Notes under the pieces: generated by a model
What the model was told of the DNA's origin: nothing
Databases searched by the model: none
What the model saw: the letters and a program-made list of their open reading frames with translations, nothing else
Shown: positions 52,766-64,000 of the stretch, in pieces
Numbering within the stretch: position 1 is the stretch's first letter
How the letters are laid out: each line of letters starts with the position of its first letter
Assembly: GCF_037975245.1 (NCBI RefSeq)
Contig: NC_092577.1
Span: 5,983,001 to 6,047,000 of the forward strand
DNA length: 64,000 nt
Source: Apostichopus japonicus
Lineage: Eukaryota > Echinodermata > Holothuroidea > Aspidochirotida > Stichopodidae
Direction of reading: 5' to 3'
Position numbers and translations under genes: made by a program

Positions 52766-53561
52766 GCATTCATGGTATGTATAATGGGTTGATTGGCATA
52801 CATGGTATGTATAATGAGTTTATTGGCATATATGGTATGTATAATGGGTTGATTGGCATACATGGTATGTATAGTGGGTGATTGGCATTTACATGTATAA
52901 TGGGTTGATTGGCATACATGGTATGTATAATGGGTGGATTGGCATACATGGTATGTATGATGGGTTGATTGGCATACATGGTATTTATAATGGGTGATTG
53001 GCATACATGGTATGTATAATGGGTGGATTGGCATACATGGTATGTATGATGGGTTGATTGGCATACATGGTATGTATGGTGGGTGATTGGCATTTACATG
53101 TATAATGGGTTGATTGGCATACATGTATAATGGGTTGATTGGCATACATGGTATGTGTGATAGGTTGATTGGCTTACATGGTATGTATGAAGGGTTGATT
53201 GGCATACATGGTACAGTATGTATAATGGGTTGATTGGCATACATGATATGTATAGTGGGTCGATTGGCATACATGGTATGTATGATGGGTTGATTGGCAT
53301 ACATGGTATGTATGGTGGGTGATTGGCATTTACATGTATAATGGGTTGATTGGCATACATGTATAATGGGTTGATTGGCATACATGGTATGTGTGATAGG
53401 TTGATTGGCATACATGGTATGTATGAAGGGTCGATTGGCATACATGGTATTTATAATGGGTTGATTGGCATACATGGTATGTGTAATGGGTTGATTGTCA
53501 CTTGTGGTATGTATAATGTATAATAGGTTGATTTGCATACGTGGCACGTATAATGGGTGGT
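52766..53561. repeat. 30-bp minisatellite, array 2
   Basis: Continuation of array 1 beyond the hAT insertion, about 26 units. The block at 53087-53280 is nearly identical to 50308-50505, including the odd gtacagtatg unit, so the higher-order pattern predates the insertion. Confidence 0.96.
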
Positions 53562-53607
53562 TTGAAAACTTAAGAGATGCCTTGTGCATTGAATCTTCAA
53601 TCTTCTA

Positions 53608-54087
53608 AATGTAACAGTATTCCATATTTTGTTGTCAGAATATGCGATGATAGTTCGCTGACTAGTTACTTAAATGTGCTATATTATTTAAATTAACCAT
53701 AAAATCTAAAAACTAATTTACTATCTCTTTTTTTCTCTGCTTTAGTGAAATGTTGGCAGGGTGGCATGATGTGTACAAAATTTTTGCTAATATGTGCATG
53801 TGAGTAATGTAGTTACGCTGTAAAATGGGTTGATTGGCATACATGATATGTATAATGGATTGATTGGCATACATGGTATGTATAATGGGTTGTGTGGGTC
53901 AGTTCAGGTCAGGGGATCATGCATGTGATGTCATAATATTAGTTATGTCAATTTGTTATGTCCAATCCACAAGAATACTCTTGTGAAACATATCTTCAAT
54001 AATATTGTAACCGAAGCTCTCCGATGCTTGCCATACACCGGACCAGCATCATTTTGCAAACTTACGAGATGCCTTGTGCGTTGAATC
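53608..54087. repeat. Second copy of minisatellite flank plus short array
   Basis: Repeats 49031-49280, then only two or three 30-bp units (53820-53893), then diverges. It ends with a second copy of gagatgccttgtgc near 54068 (first copy near 53573). Confidence 0.8.
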
Positions 54088-54751
54088 TGAGCCGTTGATT
54101 TCCATTAACCCTACATCAACATTATTATCATATTCTTTGTTTCTGTTTATACTTTTCTATATTTCTTTTCTGGTCACATTTCACCGCCATATTTCTGCAT
54201 TACTATATATGGTTGTATTTCTAATTCTATCAATACTGCTGTAGTACAATGTTAGTCTTCGTAATAAATAGAAAGAATGGTGGTTGTGTTATAAACAATG
54301 CTTCCTCAAGCTGCTGAGTGATAAATATATTAATGAACTATGAATGGTGTATAGGGCCAGAGACTGTATACTTCGGTTCTGTCCATGATGTAGGCCCAAC
54401 CTTACCAATTCATATTCGCCTTTATATACAGAAAATAAACGTGAAAATTAATATGAAACCTAATTAACTGAAAATATGTGGACGGTAAGTTAAGACTAAT
54501 TATGTATTAATACTCTCTCATGTTTATGTATGTAATTACTCATGAGATGCTGATAATTTTGTGTGTAACACTTTAAACTTAAATCCTCTTTTCGTTTGAT
54601 TATCATTTCCAGCCAGGTTTCGGTTGTTCATTTATACTTGTATAATTAAGCTTTATGTTAAATATAATCCAACTGAACTTAAATGTGTGAGTTCTTGTAG
54701 TTTTCATTCCTTGCTGAAGGCCGAAGGAATCTATGCGATGGTGATGGCGTG

Positions 54752-54792
54752 TGTATGTGGGTGTATATGTGTGTGTGTATGTGTGTATGTGA
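54752..54792. repeat. (GT)n-rich microsatellite
   Basis: Interrupted gtgtgtatgtg repeats of about 40 bases. Confidence 0.85.
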
Positions 54793-54809
54793 CACTTTGG
54801 CTCGTAAAC

Positions 54810-55345
54810 AAAACATCACAAGAAATCAAAGATGCTTGAACTTCAAACTTGGTGTGTTGGTAGCCCTTGGTGAGTAGATATTCTCTTTTTTTTCATGGAG
54901 GTTAAGGGTCATTTGACAGATCACCGGAGGTCATTGTCAAAAAAAATATTGTAAACACTGTATCTCAAGAAGTATAAAATGCTTGAACTTTAAACTTAGA
55001 CTGGCAATACCTAGAATAGCAAATCATCTCTATTGTTTTTCATGGAGGTCAAAGGTAATTTGGTGTCACCAGAGGTCAAAGGATGAAAACCATGTAAACA
55101 CGATATCTCAAGAAGTGATAAGTTGCTTGAACCATAAACTTAGTATGTTGGCATTTCTTAGTGATTAAATTTTCTCTATTCTTTTTCATGGAGGTCTAAG
55201 GTCGTTTGGGGTAACCAGAGGTCAAATGCTGCAAACATTGTTACAGGATATCTCAAGAAGTGAAAGATACTTGAACTTTAAACTTTGTTTGTTGGTAGCC
55301 CTTGGTGAGCAGATGATCCCTTTTGTTTTTTATGTAGGTCAAAGG
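54810..55345. repeat. About 144-bp tandem repeat, nearly 4 units
   Basis: tctcaagaag recurs at 54963, 55106 and 55251. Each unit has gcttgaactttaaactt, a cttggtgag block and one or two aggtca half-sites (aggtcaaaggt). Units differ by 10-25 percent by eye. Confidence 0.9.
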
Positions 55346-57734
55346 TCGCTGAATGTAAATTGTTGGTTACAGTCAGAATAAATCTAATTGTGCAGAAGTG
55401 AAGTTTGTTTGACCTTCGACCCTCTTTGCATAGGTACGCATTACTCACTTGACTTTCTGGTTTACCTTGCGTTTATAGTTAAACTATTAAACTAAGTATG
55501 TATGTTGTACTACTACTTCGTATGTAGAGTACTGGTTAGAATTGAAATCTAAACCATGCTACCTATGAGTATATTTTGTTATAATCAAACAGTATATTGC
55601 TCCCAAATTTCTCAAAGAACAGTTTGTTATTCAACTGTTGACTTACCCCTCTCGTCTCTCTTAGGCCTGTTTGTCTGTCTGTTTGTCTGATGTTGTTAGT
55701 ATTTACATACAATGTAATATTTGTACACAGTTTCCATAGTACACTGCAGTGAGCCTATATTTCACTCGATGTAAGATGAAACATGTGACACATAGCATGG
55801 AGACATGTCGCGTGCTCTGTAACATCACAACTGTTGTCACATGGAAATGTCTTCAACATTAGTGGAATGACTAGAGATAGGGGGGGGGGGGGGTGGGGGT
55901 AAGGTGTGATGGTTATAAACGGTGTCTGTTCTACCTTTCCTAACATTCAGCGCATAGCCCTGTACACGCAGCAGTTTAGTATCATGGAATAGGGTGGCGT
56001 GGAACACGTGGTGTTCTTGAGACGTTAATTATTAATAACACAAATTAAAGGTGATATTCGTTGCACCGACAGGCTGAATACATTGAGTGTCAAAGGGAGG
56101 GGTGGCTGGAGGGGGGGGGGGGTGCATTATCACATCTTCCACAGTTCACTTGTTAGATCAAGACATACAGTTTGTGGCCTTCTTCAGTGTCGATGACACC
56201 AGCTCCACTCATCTGCAATTGTACTTTAAGGCATTACTGTGTCATTCAGCTGGACCCTTTGTTAGCGAAACAATGCGTTTTCATCAAACGATCGATTTTT
56301 AATTAGATTCATATTTTCAGTTTACGTTTGGTGTCGCCATTTCTAGATAAACGTCAAAACTTCATGATAAACGTTTCAATTTCGATAAAGCGTCGAAAAT
56401 TTGTGATAACCGTTTAAATTGTTCTATAAAAAAATAACAAATATCAGAAATAAAACCACACAATTTCAACATGTAAAGTCATTTTTTTCGGGAATTATAG
56501 TCGAAAGTCGAGGAAAGCAGAGTAATTTAGACAAATCATCTTTTAACATGATTTTCGGTGATCAATCTCCCTTCTGAGCCACCGTAATACCCTTACAAAT
56601 TATATTGCGTACTTTGTAATAACAGTTGGAGCAGATGTTACCACCTGGTACAGCTAAAACCAGCAAAAACAGAAAAAAGGAAACCTAGACAATAATGTTC
56701 ATAAAAATTATGATAAATTATTTAAGCAACAATTTTTTTCAGCAGCATATTCCAGTGATTTCCAGAAAGAAAACGAAACCTGCTTTCCCTTTTTACATAT
56801 CAGAATATGAGAAAAGTGGACTTTTGAAACAGGGTTTCCCTTTCTGTAGTTGTGTTTTTTTTCCTTCTTAATCTGTATATCCTTCTTTGCCTACAGTATC
56901 TATATATCGTTATCATAAACTTATTTTATGTATATTAACATATTTTTTTCACATCCAACCTACCTTTCGTAATCAGGAACTAGCTTGCCTACAGTTATCG
57001 ATGTTTACTTAGCCTGCACCACAAACTAAATTTAGAACGTACCTTACTACCATTGTATGACAGTCACTGTTTACACAACAAACAAATATAAAGATCATAA
57101 GAAGTGTACCCCGTGGTATCGTATAATTGTTTTATAGTAAGTTGATATTATTATTATGACGATATATGACTAGATATCTTTTCAGATTGAAGATAAGATG
57201 CTTCACTTCCATTACGTATTAAATCACCTGGTGTAAAAAAAATGGATAACGAAGATGTATTTTTTTCTCATTGGGAAAAGAGGAACATATTCTAAATGCG
57301 TCTCGATTAACTTTTTAGGGCAGCTTTAAAGGGCCATGCAGATAAAAAATATCTTCTCCCTAATAAATTGGTATTTCCTAGAACAAATAACAAAATGAAA
57401 TTCCGAAGCTGACAGCATCGATTAGTTTCATTCTAGTCATCTAAACGGCATATGACACAGACTTGATACACCCAAGCAGCATAAGTCACATACACGGATG
57501 TCGTGTATGGAAGGTAAATGATACAATCAGTCTGCATATGTGATAAAATCTAAAAATAACTAGAACAACTGTAATATGCCGGTTCGACGTTTGTTCCTTT
57601 GACGTAGACCAAAGATAGGCTATACTTATAAAAGTACTCTAGCTAGCATGCGACTGCAAGAAAATTATAACTAAAACCATCACAGATTAACCGGACAACC
57701 AAGCTCATTAACGGTTGTCAATCACGACGAACAC
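55346..57734. other. No gene recognised
   Basis: Non-coding. G runs near 55879 and 56111. At 56338-56425 there is a short degenerate array of gataaacgt-like words. Otherwise AT-rich. Confidence 0.4.
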
Positions 57735-57923
57735 ATGGACGTGACAGAGAATACCCAGTCCTGGACAATGCTTAGTCAATTGAACAACAAGTTAACATTA
57801 CTGTATCCTCGTCATAGAAATTCAGCTAGGAAGAATGCACAGTTTATCGCCATTTGTTTAAGAAGTGGAGGCTTGAATGAAGTGATGGCGCTATGTGGTG
57901 TACGGCAAAAAACTAGATCATTT
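57735..57923 (+). CDS. Candidate first coding exon, 63 codons
   Basis: An ATG-led open frame of 63 codons ends exactly at a strong donor (ttt|gtaagtc), phase 0. The segment contains LLYPRHRNSARKNAQFIAIC and LNEVMALCGVRQKTRSF, a plausible globular composition. There is a G after the ATG but no purine at -3. No family is recognised, and no partner exon was confirmed downstream. It could be a chance frame. Confidence 0.3.
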
Positions 57924-58429
57924 GTAAGTCTTCACATATACATTGTGCATTCGACTTTGAAACTGAATTTGATTATACCCGCTTTTTCGCAAAGAGTAGG
58001 AGTACTTTGCACAACAGAGACATGTTATGGCGACCAGTGTGGTAAGTACTATACTCCTGATTTTAGAACTTTGATTTTTTTCTCGCCCTTATAATGACTC
58101 GAGTAAGTGGAGTGTTTGTGCAACTTTTAATGTCTGGAAAGGGTAATTTCCGGTATCTGAGAGGCACATGACAAACATTTGTCTTGCTTGTATTATTTCA
58201 GTGCTCCACTCAAATAGTGACATAGCCTAATTGTCCCTAAAAGATGCCGTGAAAATGCAACCCTCAATCCTCCCCACCCTCTCCCCCACACACCTCCTTT
58301 TGTGTAATACTTCCATATTAGTCTGTGCATGCATTTACCAGTTTAGTGTTAATGTTGCAAAGTTGGTAGCTGCCTATTTTCCTATTATTGAATTGTCAGT
58401 GATAACCCCGGGACATCATAACCGTCATC

Positions 58430-59040
58430 CAGTGGCGGACTGGCCACACGGGCATTTGGGCAATGCCCGGTGGGCTGGGGAGCCTGGTAAAAATTACATT
58501 ATATTTTCACAGTAGGCCTACATAATAGAATACAGACGCGCTGTGTAGAAATATATTTTTAACTGTGGGAATCAGCTCATGAAATTACCATGTTAGTAAG
58601 CCTGTAAGTTCGTAACAAAATAACGTGTTATTGGCAACCCGTCCGTGCTAATGGATTTTATTTAGGTTTTTTTTTTCATTTTCGTCAAGCATGTTGTCAC
58701 AAAATGCTTGAAAAACTAAAGGAAATCTAGTCTAAAACATATATGTTTGTCTTTTTTTGTTTACGTTTTAACTTTCCTCAGCTTAATCAAGTGTTGCTTC
58801 TGGAAAATTATTGTTGGGTCAATTTGAAAGGATTATTGTAACCTAAAAAATTGAGAAATATAGCAACATTTTGCCTCTAGGCATTCCTTAACTTCAAAAA
58901 CATCTCACTGAGGAGGGGGACACCCCTCCCCTTAGACCCCTCCCAGGGCGGCGATCACTATATAAGTAGCATATCAATGAATGATGGGCCGGTCTAGGTG
59001 GGAAATGCCCGGGCCGGTTTTAAGACCAAGTCTGCCCCTG
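58430..59040. mobile_element. hAT-type MITE, 611 bp, intact ends
   Basis: Starts cagtggcggactgg and the inverted right end reads caggggcagacttgg. It is flanked by the perfect 8-bp duplication ccgtcatc (58422-58429 and 59041-59048). It contains the ccctccccttagacccctcc module at about 58916. Non-coding. Confidence 0.93.
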
Positions 59041-60121
59041 CCGTCATCCCATGTTATTCTGGCACTTGGATCTATCAATATGGCTAACTATATCCAGGGT
59101 CCAGTGAATAACAATACAGCAGCTCTTCAGACGACACTAGTAAAGTACTTAGATTCCTATGTAATTGCTTTGACCATCGCTTCCTAAGAATTATCTGTTA
59201 AACTACAGTCCACTGCTACATTTTTGGCACCCAAATGCGGCATTCTCCCCACTTCAATAATACGATTACCATTTGTTGCTTGCAACTTTCTTGCAGGATG
59301 TTTTTAACTAAAATGCGTTCAAATGTTACATATCTTGTTTAATTTGAGAATAATGAAACCAAAGTACAGGATTTTACGTATTGTTTTGAAGAAGTATGCT
59401 ACTCAAGGAGATCTATTTTCTTTACTTGTGCAGAATTAATGTTCGCCGCCACAACTCTTTCCATATCTGGGTCTGGATTGTTTCCTGCGTAACAACCTGT
59501 GATATTGAGATTGCTATGAAGAATGTATGTTGAGCTGGCATTCACCAGCCAGCCATGTATATGATTGAACGGGCGAGTAATCCCAATATTTTAGCGCGCA
59601 TGCGCACTACAATAAATATGACTCTACCCCTGTACTTCCACCAGGGGTCCTCTGATGATCAACTAAACAACACTTTTGTGGCCCCGTTCAAACCTCGCAG
59701 ACCCTTATGCAAAATACATAATTCATTGTTTCGCGGCCAGTTTTTAAGTGATGCAGCTATTTTTGAATTAATGTTGGAATTAAAGAAATAAATATGTGTT
59801 TGTCATGTTTGTACTGGTTGTAAATCAAAAGCAAACGTCGAACAAATTGAGTAATACGGCTATTACAAAACCAGAGAGGCTAACTTAAATGATGATTTTA
59901 GGCACTTGGAATGTTATATGGAAATGTTGTTGAACATTAAAACGCACTGCTGACAGTCCAGGTTGAATTTCCATTACACTTTTACTTTAATAGAAATGAA
60001 TAAAAATAAACAAGTGAATTCCATGAATAAAAGTGCCTTTACAATGTACCTTAATACTGTCGACTGTTAGTTCCTCAGATACATCTCCAAAACTCATTGG
60101 AAAACAACACTGTTATGGCTA
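59041..60121. other. No gene recognised
   Basis: Two short open frames here (near 59090 and 59555) have no splice context or domain that I can name. Confidence 0.35.
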
Positions 60122-60316
60122 ATAAAGGATATGTCTACCCTAGATTACAATAAGGGATATGTATACCCTAGTTACAATAAGGGATATGTCTACCCTAAAT
60201 TACAAGAAAGGATATGTCTACCCTAGATTACTTTAAGGGATATGTTTACCTTAGATTTTAATGAGGGATATGCATACCCTACATTACTATAAGGGATATG
60301 TTTACCTTAGATTTCA
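60122..60316. repeat. About 30-bp tandem repeat (agggatatgtctaccctaga)
   Basis: Six to seven degenerate units. Each unit has a self-complementary core, agggatatg...accct. Confidence 0.9.
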
Positions 60317-60782
60317 AATTCTACCTAGAGTTACCATTTAAGACAATATTTTACTGATAAGTGAGCATTCGCCTGTTTTACCGCCAGGCAGTGTCCAATA
60401 CGTTGATAGGAACAGCCTACGTCAAGAAATCACTCATTTCGAAATGTGTGCAACTATTGTTACGTCGGGGTGCTACGGCTCAATTTGTTCAGGGCTCCGT
60501 TATCAAATAAGTGTAATTAACAGCAGATAAAGAGAAACTCCAGACATATATATAATTGTAGAAAATAAGCTTGATTTATTCTGTGTTGATGTTGTTGCTG
60601 GAGTGCAAATCCAGAATAGTGTATCTGACCTACACTCTCTGAAGTCTGGAATGCTAGTCTTTTTTCGTACTAAAAAACTACAGTATTAAATTCATTACAA
60701 ATTACTATAAAGGGGCAATAACCTCTCTGTGACATAAACTCTTGGTCACAGAGTCTTTTACCTATAATTACTAAGGGACAAA
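60317..60782. other. No gene recognised
   Basis: AT-rich non-coding DNA. Confidence 0.4.
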
Positions 60783-60897
60783 CAGGCATGAGACTCTTCC
60801 GCGGAAACGCGGATTTCCGATTTTTTTTTTTTTCATTTCCGAGTTTTTTCTCGTAATTCGCGTTTTTTATTTTTTTTTTATTTTTTATTTTTTATTT

Positions 60898-60934
<37 letters not shown>

Positions 60935-61251
60935 CGAACATGCTGGACTGTGAAGGGAAGGAACACCGAATTTGATCAGTGGTGGAATCAAGTAGCACAA
61001 AGCAAGCAAAAAAGCCTTTTTTTGGTTCAAAAAAGCTAATGGATAAATTATACAAGCAGAAATTCCACACTTTTTTGGCGAGTTACGTGATGTGATAGAT
61101 TCCATCTAGAGTTTTCCATTTTGCATTTAAGCCCTCCTTACCTGACAAAAAAAATCTAAAGGGGAGGGGGACACCCCTCCCCTTAAACCCCTCCCCCAGG
61201 ACGGCGGTCGATAAATTTCAATTTTTTTTCCCCGGCTCAGTCTCATCCCTG
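60783..61251. mobile_element. TIR element with internal poly-T, 469 bp
   Basis: Starts caggcatgagactc and the inverted right end reads cagggatgagactg. gacaaa directly precedes the start and overlaps the right edge, a partial candidate target duplication. The T-rich stretch 60823-60932 and the ggggagggggacacccctcc module at about 61160 lie inside. Confidence 0.72.
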
Positions 61252-61411
61252 ACAAAGGAGAGGGCTATGACTAACCACATTTGTAATACACGTGAGATGT
61301 AACCAGATGTCATCTGTGGTTATGCATGAATATTTGATGGAATTAAGACAAAGGGGGTTTCTACGAATATGATGTGGGTTAGGGGTGGATAAACTCGGGA
61401 GCAGGAAGTAA

Positions 61412-61560
61412 GTAGTTACTATTAAGACAAAGAGGCATGGAAGCACATGTATAAAGTAATATGATGGGGATATAACTACATACTACATTACATCCCTTTT
61501 GGGAATTTTGCTAAAGAATTGAACTGAAGTGACATGCCTCTTTGTCTTAAGAGTAACTAC
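61412..61560. repeat. 28-bp inverted repeat, spacer about 93 bp
   Basis: gtagttactattaagac...ggcatg at 61412-61439 is mirrored as its complement at 61533-61560, with one mismatch or so. The word aactacatactacat also occurs twice near 61478 and 61554. Confidence 0.8.
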
Positions 61561-62366
61561 ATACTACATCACACTATATACCCTATCAACCTTCCTGCAG
61601 CGTCAATTTCAAGATACCCATAAGAAAACTCGAATATATCGTGGAATCAATCTACACTGTTACCTTGTTCTTTGTGCATGATTGAGTGTTGCATAGCATT
61701 TCAGTTTGAATCATTTTTGCACCTCTATGACATGTTTCACATAACTACCGGTGAATGGTACGGTATTGAATCTTATGTTCCTTTCCACGTTTTTGTAGAA
61801 GGCCATGTTGAGAAGTGAATAAAGCAAATTGTTGTACGGGCTTGTGTAGATTCGATCAATAATCTCTCAGTCGTGGCGTTTAATTCATTAACTCTTTGAC
61901 CCTTTAATGGAGTTTACAGTTTGGTTTTCTTTACATATTTTAGAGATCTGAATCGTGTATTTACGAACGGATGGAACGCTGTCTGTCTAGATTATCTGAG
62001 ACATGTATTTCAGTAGACTTCATTCTTGAACTATCTTTGCTTATAATTCCAATAGGTTAGAATCATATCTCATAACTATAACTACATATATATATCTGTA
62101 ACAAGATGTAATTGATATAAAACAATACATTGATAACTTGTGACTTTCTCTTGGCGGGCTGTGTAGTTTAATGTAATATACATTTATCTAGATTTGTTTG
62201 GCGCTGAATTTAATGTAAACATTCATGAAGTGGATTTTTTTTTCTAATTTTGTTTTCGATATTGCTTTTTTTGTATATTTAGTTAATCAATCAACATTAT
62301 GTTCTTTTGGTATAGTTGACAGAAACTAACGTAACAAAACTGTTTTCATATGATGAACATACTTAC
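61561..62366 (-). other. Downstream intron of the NLR gene, no exon seen
   Basis: AT-rich sequence following the gtaagt donor of the NACHT exon. I looked for LRR-like frames (LxxLxL spacing bounded by ag and gt) on the minus strand and saw none. The next exon must start in phase 0. Confidence 0.5.
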
Positions 62367-63886
62367 ATCAAATCTAGATGCAATCTCCAAGAGCTGGAAG
62401 GTGGATCTCTGAAGAAGCTTGCTGTCCTCGTTCCTGATCCAAACTTCATCTGAACACAGATCCCTGACGGTGTCCTTGATTCCATCTACCTCACCAGTTT
62501 GTTCCAGGATGCAGAGGATGGCAAACTTATCACCATCTTCTCTGCTCTTCAAGTATTCTATTATTCTCTTCCCAACTGCTGAGTTAATCCCACAGGTGAA
62601 TCGATAGAGGTACTGAAGATTAAATGGATCCACTTTATCAAGAACATTCTCCAGCTCAGATGTACCTCTTGTAGCAGCTACAACTTCTACCAGTCTAAAA
62701 GACGCAAACCATTCACAGAATAGTTGATGGTAGAACCTTACGTCAGTCCTTGTCTGTATGTCTGTAGCAGAAGTCTGTTCGTTTGTCACAGCAGACACTT
62801 CTTCCTCTACCAAGATACCAACTGCAATATAATGTTGACAAAACCCTTGACCTAGTCGTGTACAGAGTCCATCCTTACGCCATGATAACTGTTTGTTTTC
62901 ACCACAGAGACCTTCAAATGCTACTTTACTAAGTTCCTTGTATTTGACAGCATACTCAATAGTATACGCCTTTGCGCTTTTATCCATTGATTTGTTACTA
63001 AGATGACTATGGAAGCATTGGATCATGTAACTAAAGAACTCGGTGACTGACTTGAATTTCTGAAAATGTGTCTTTTCGTGGGACATGTGAGAAAACATGA
63101 CAAAGATGAGAGGAACTTGACATAAGTCATCCAGGATCGGGTTTGCTTTCAAAGCGCGCTTAACTTTAGCAACGCTTTCGTCATCTTCCCCAGTAACAGC
63201 CTTGCGAATGTACTGGTCGCGTGCTTTTTCGTCAAAGCCAACTAACCTAACAAATTTTGTGTTTGATTTGTCATAATCCTTCGGAAGATATCTGGTTGTC
63301 AGGGTAACATCAATATTCCCAAACAGATTGCTGGTAATGATACGTTCTACGTCACTTTCGGTAGCTCCGTCCCTATCAGGAAACTCATCATACCCGTCCA
63401 GGAGTACCTTTACAGAAGAACAGCTTTCAATGATATCTTTAATATCAGAAGATTTGATTCGAGGGTCGTTAGGTGCTAAGAACAGCTTAATTGCGTGATA
63501 GATAGATATCTTGCTGTTCAGTTGCCTCAACCGGAGCAGAATTAGAATCTCTACGTCTTTAAAAGGTGAATCCTTGACACCATTGCACCAATCGTAGGCG
63601 AGCTGTAGGGCCACTGTTGACTTACCATACCCGGCTTCTGCTTCTATGATGCGCCGTTTGGCTTTCATTCGAGGGTCTGTGAAGATATCTTTGTACGAAT
63701 CCACACGTACCCATGGTCCTCCTTTCTCCTGCGTCGCTCCTTCAACAACATTTATCTCTGTACCGCCCTCAACAAATACCTTGTTAACACAATATAGTCT
63801 GTCCTTGATGTACGGTATGGGCTGGATTGCGTCATATTGTAGTTTATACCTGCTCTTCAGAGAACTGATGAGAATGTCCTTTTTGT
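62367..63886 (-). CDS. NLR immune receptor, NACHT exon (partial gene)
   Basis: Internal exon of a NOD-like receptor, a cytosolic STAND ATPase that senses microbial or stress signals. The 3' splice site is a pyrimidine-rich tract ending in cag just above 63886, and the 5' splice site is gat|gtaagt just below 62367. The open frame is 506 codons. In exon numbering, residues 20-60 carry a pre-NACHT segment with QPIPYIKDRLYCV and KVFVEGG, a pattern I associate with echinoderm-type NLRs. Walker A is EAGYGKST near 83-90, Walker B is VLLDGYDEF near 160-168, and a sensor-1-like LTTRYLP is near 195. A GF motif near 216, NPILDDLCQVPL near 258-269 and YHQLFCEWFASF near 385-396 match the helical and winged-helix parts of NLRs. 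The N-terminal effector domain lies outside the window and the LRRs should be downstream at lower coordinates. The entry intron is phase 1 and the exit intron phase 0. No frameshift or stop is seen, so it looks functional. The exact NLR subfamily is uncertain. Confidence 0.93.
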
Positions 63887-64000
63887 CTGAAAAGAGAACA
63901 AAAGTTGATTTGTAAGCATTATGTTTTGGTCAATAAAGTTGGGGCGTGTCAGTGCCTTTATAGACTGCCCTGGAAACAATTATGGCGGGCTAGGTGTTTG
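63887..64000 (-). other. Intron upstream of the NACHT exon
   Basis: On the minus strand this is the 3' end of the intron preceding the NACHT exon. It closes with the pyrimidine-rich run ttttgttctcttttcag. No coding signal is visible in the remaining 114 bases before the window ends. Confidence 0.7.

Noticed and set aside
49270-53589. Long open frames (up to 323 codons) of tandem MPINPLYIPC-like peptides on the minus strand, and matching frames on the plus strand
   Set aside because: The 30-bp unit is a multiple of three, so stops are absent by construction in several frames at once. One frame even runs into the hAT insertion. No splice or start context.
58330-59190. A coding exon interrupted by the hAT MITE at 58430-59040
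   Set aside because: The frame reads across the restored site for about 48 codons but ends in a stop soon after, and the alternative frame has no splice support; probably chance.

Overview
The window looks like nuclear DNA from a marine invertebrate, probably a deuterostome and perhaps a sea cucumber or another echinoderm. The case rests on an NLR-type NACHT exon with an invertebrate-style N-terminal motif, an isolated 28-residue-repeat LRR exon, GT-AG splice sites, AT-rich non-coding DNA, and many hAT-like miniature transposons, minisatellites and long G or C runs. There is no operon layout, and I found no rRNA, tRNA or CRISPR. Species assignment is inference.

The best gene is at the right edge on the minus strand: a 1520-bp internal exon (62367-63886) of an NLR immune receptor with a pre-NACHT segment, Walker A, Walker B, a sensor-like TTR motif and a winged-helix-like region. 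Its upstream exons lie outside the window. On the same strand at 18745-18912 is a symmetric phase-2 exon of exactly 168 bp encoding two 28-residue LRRs. It may belong to this gene across a very large intron, or to another NLR. A chain of three phase-compatible plus-strand exons (46383-48916) suggests a second, unrecognised gene. A 63-codon candidate first exon sits at 57735-57923.

Most of the rest is repeat DNA. 0-9 kb: truncated hAT-like ends, a degenerate 12-bp minisatellite and a tandem duplication. 11-14.3 kb: two hAT MITEs with perfect 8-bp target duplications, then another TIR element. 14-21.6 kb: AT-rich, with the LRR exon. 21.6-26.5 kb: nested hAT-like elements sharing swapped internal modules. 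30.4-34.4 kb: a 4-kb foldback element whose 1.2-kb inverted arms are built of roughly 300-bp tandem units. 36.8-47.1 kb: a large direct duplication whose two copies flank a 4.2-kb transposon block carrying repeated gacttacgtgac and gtcacacacgtgac motifs and a remnant coding segment. 49.0-54.1 kb: a 30-bp minisatellite split by a 2.1-kb hAT element, itself split by a 909-bp Mutator-like element. 54.8-61.6 kb: a 144-bp tandem repeat with nuclear-receptor-like half-sites, another hAT MITE, a 30-bp repeat and a poly-T-bearing TIR element.

The clearest mechanistic stories are the three-layer nest at 49-54 kb, the foldback element, and the transposon block lying exactly between the two copies of a duplication.
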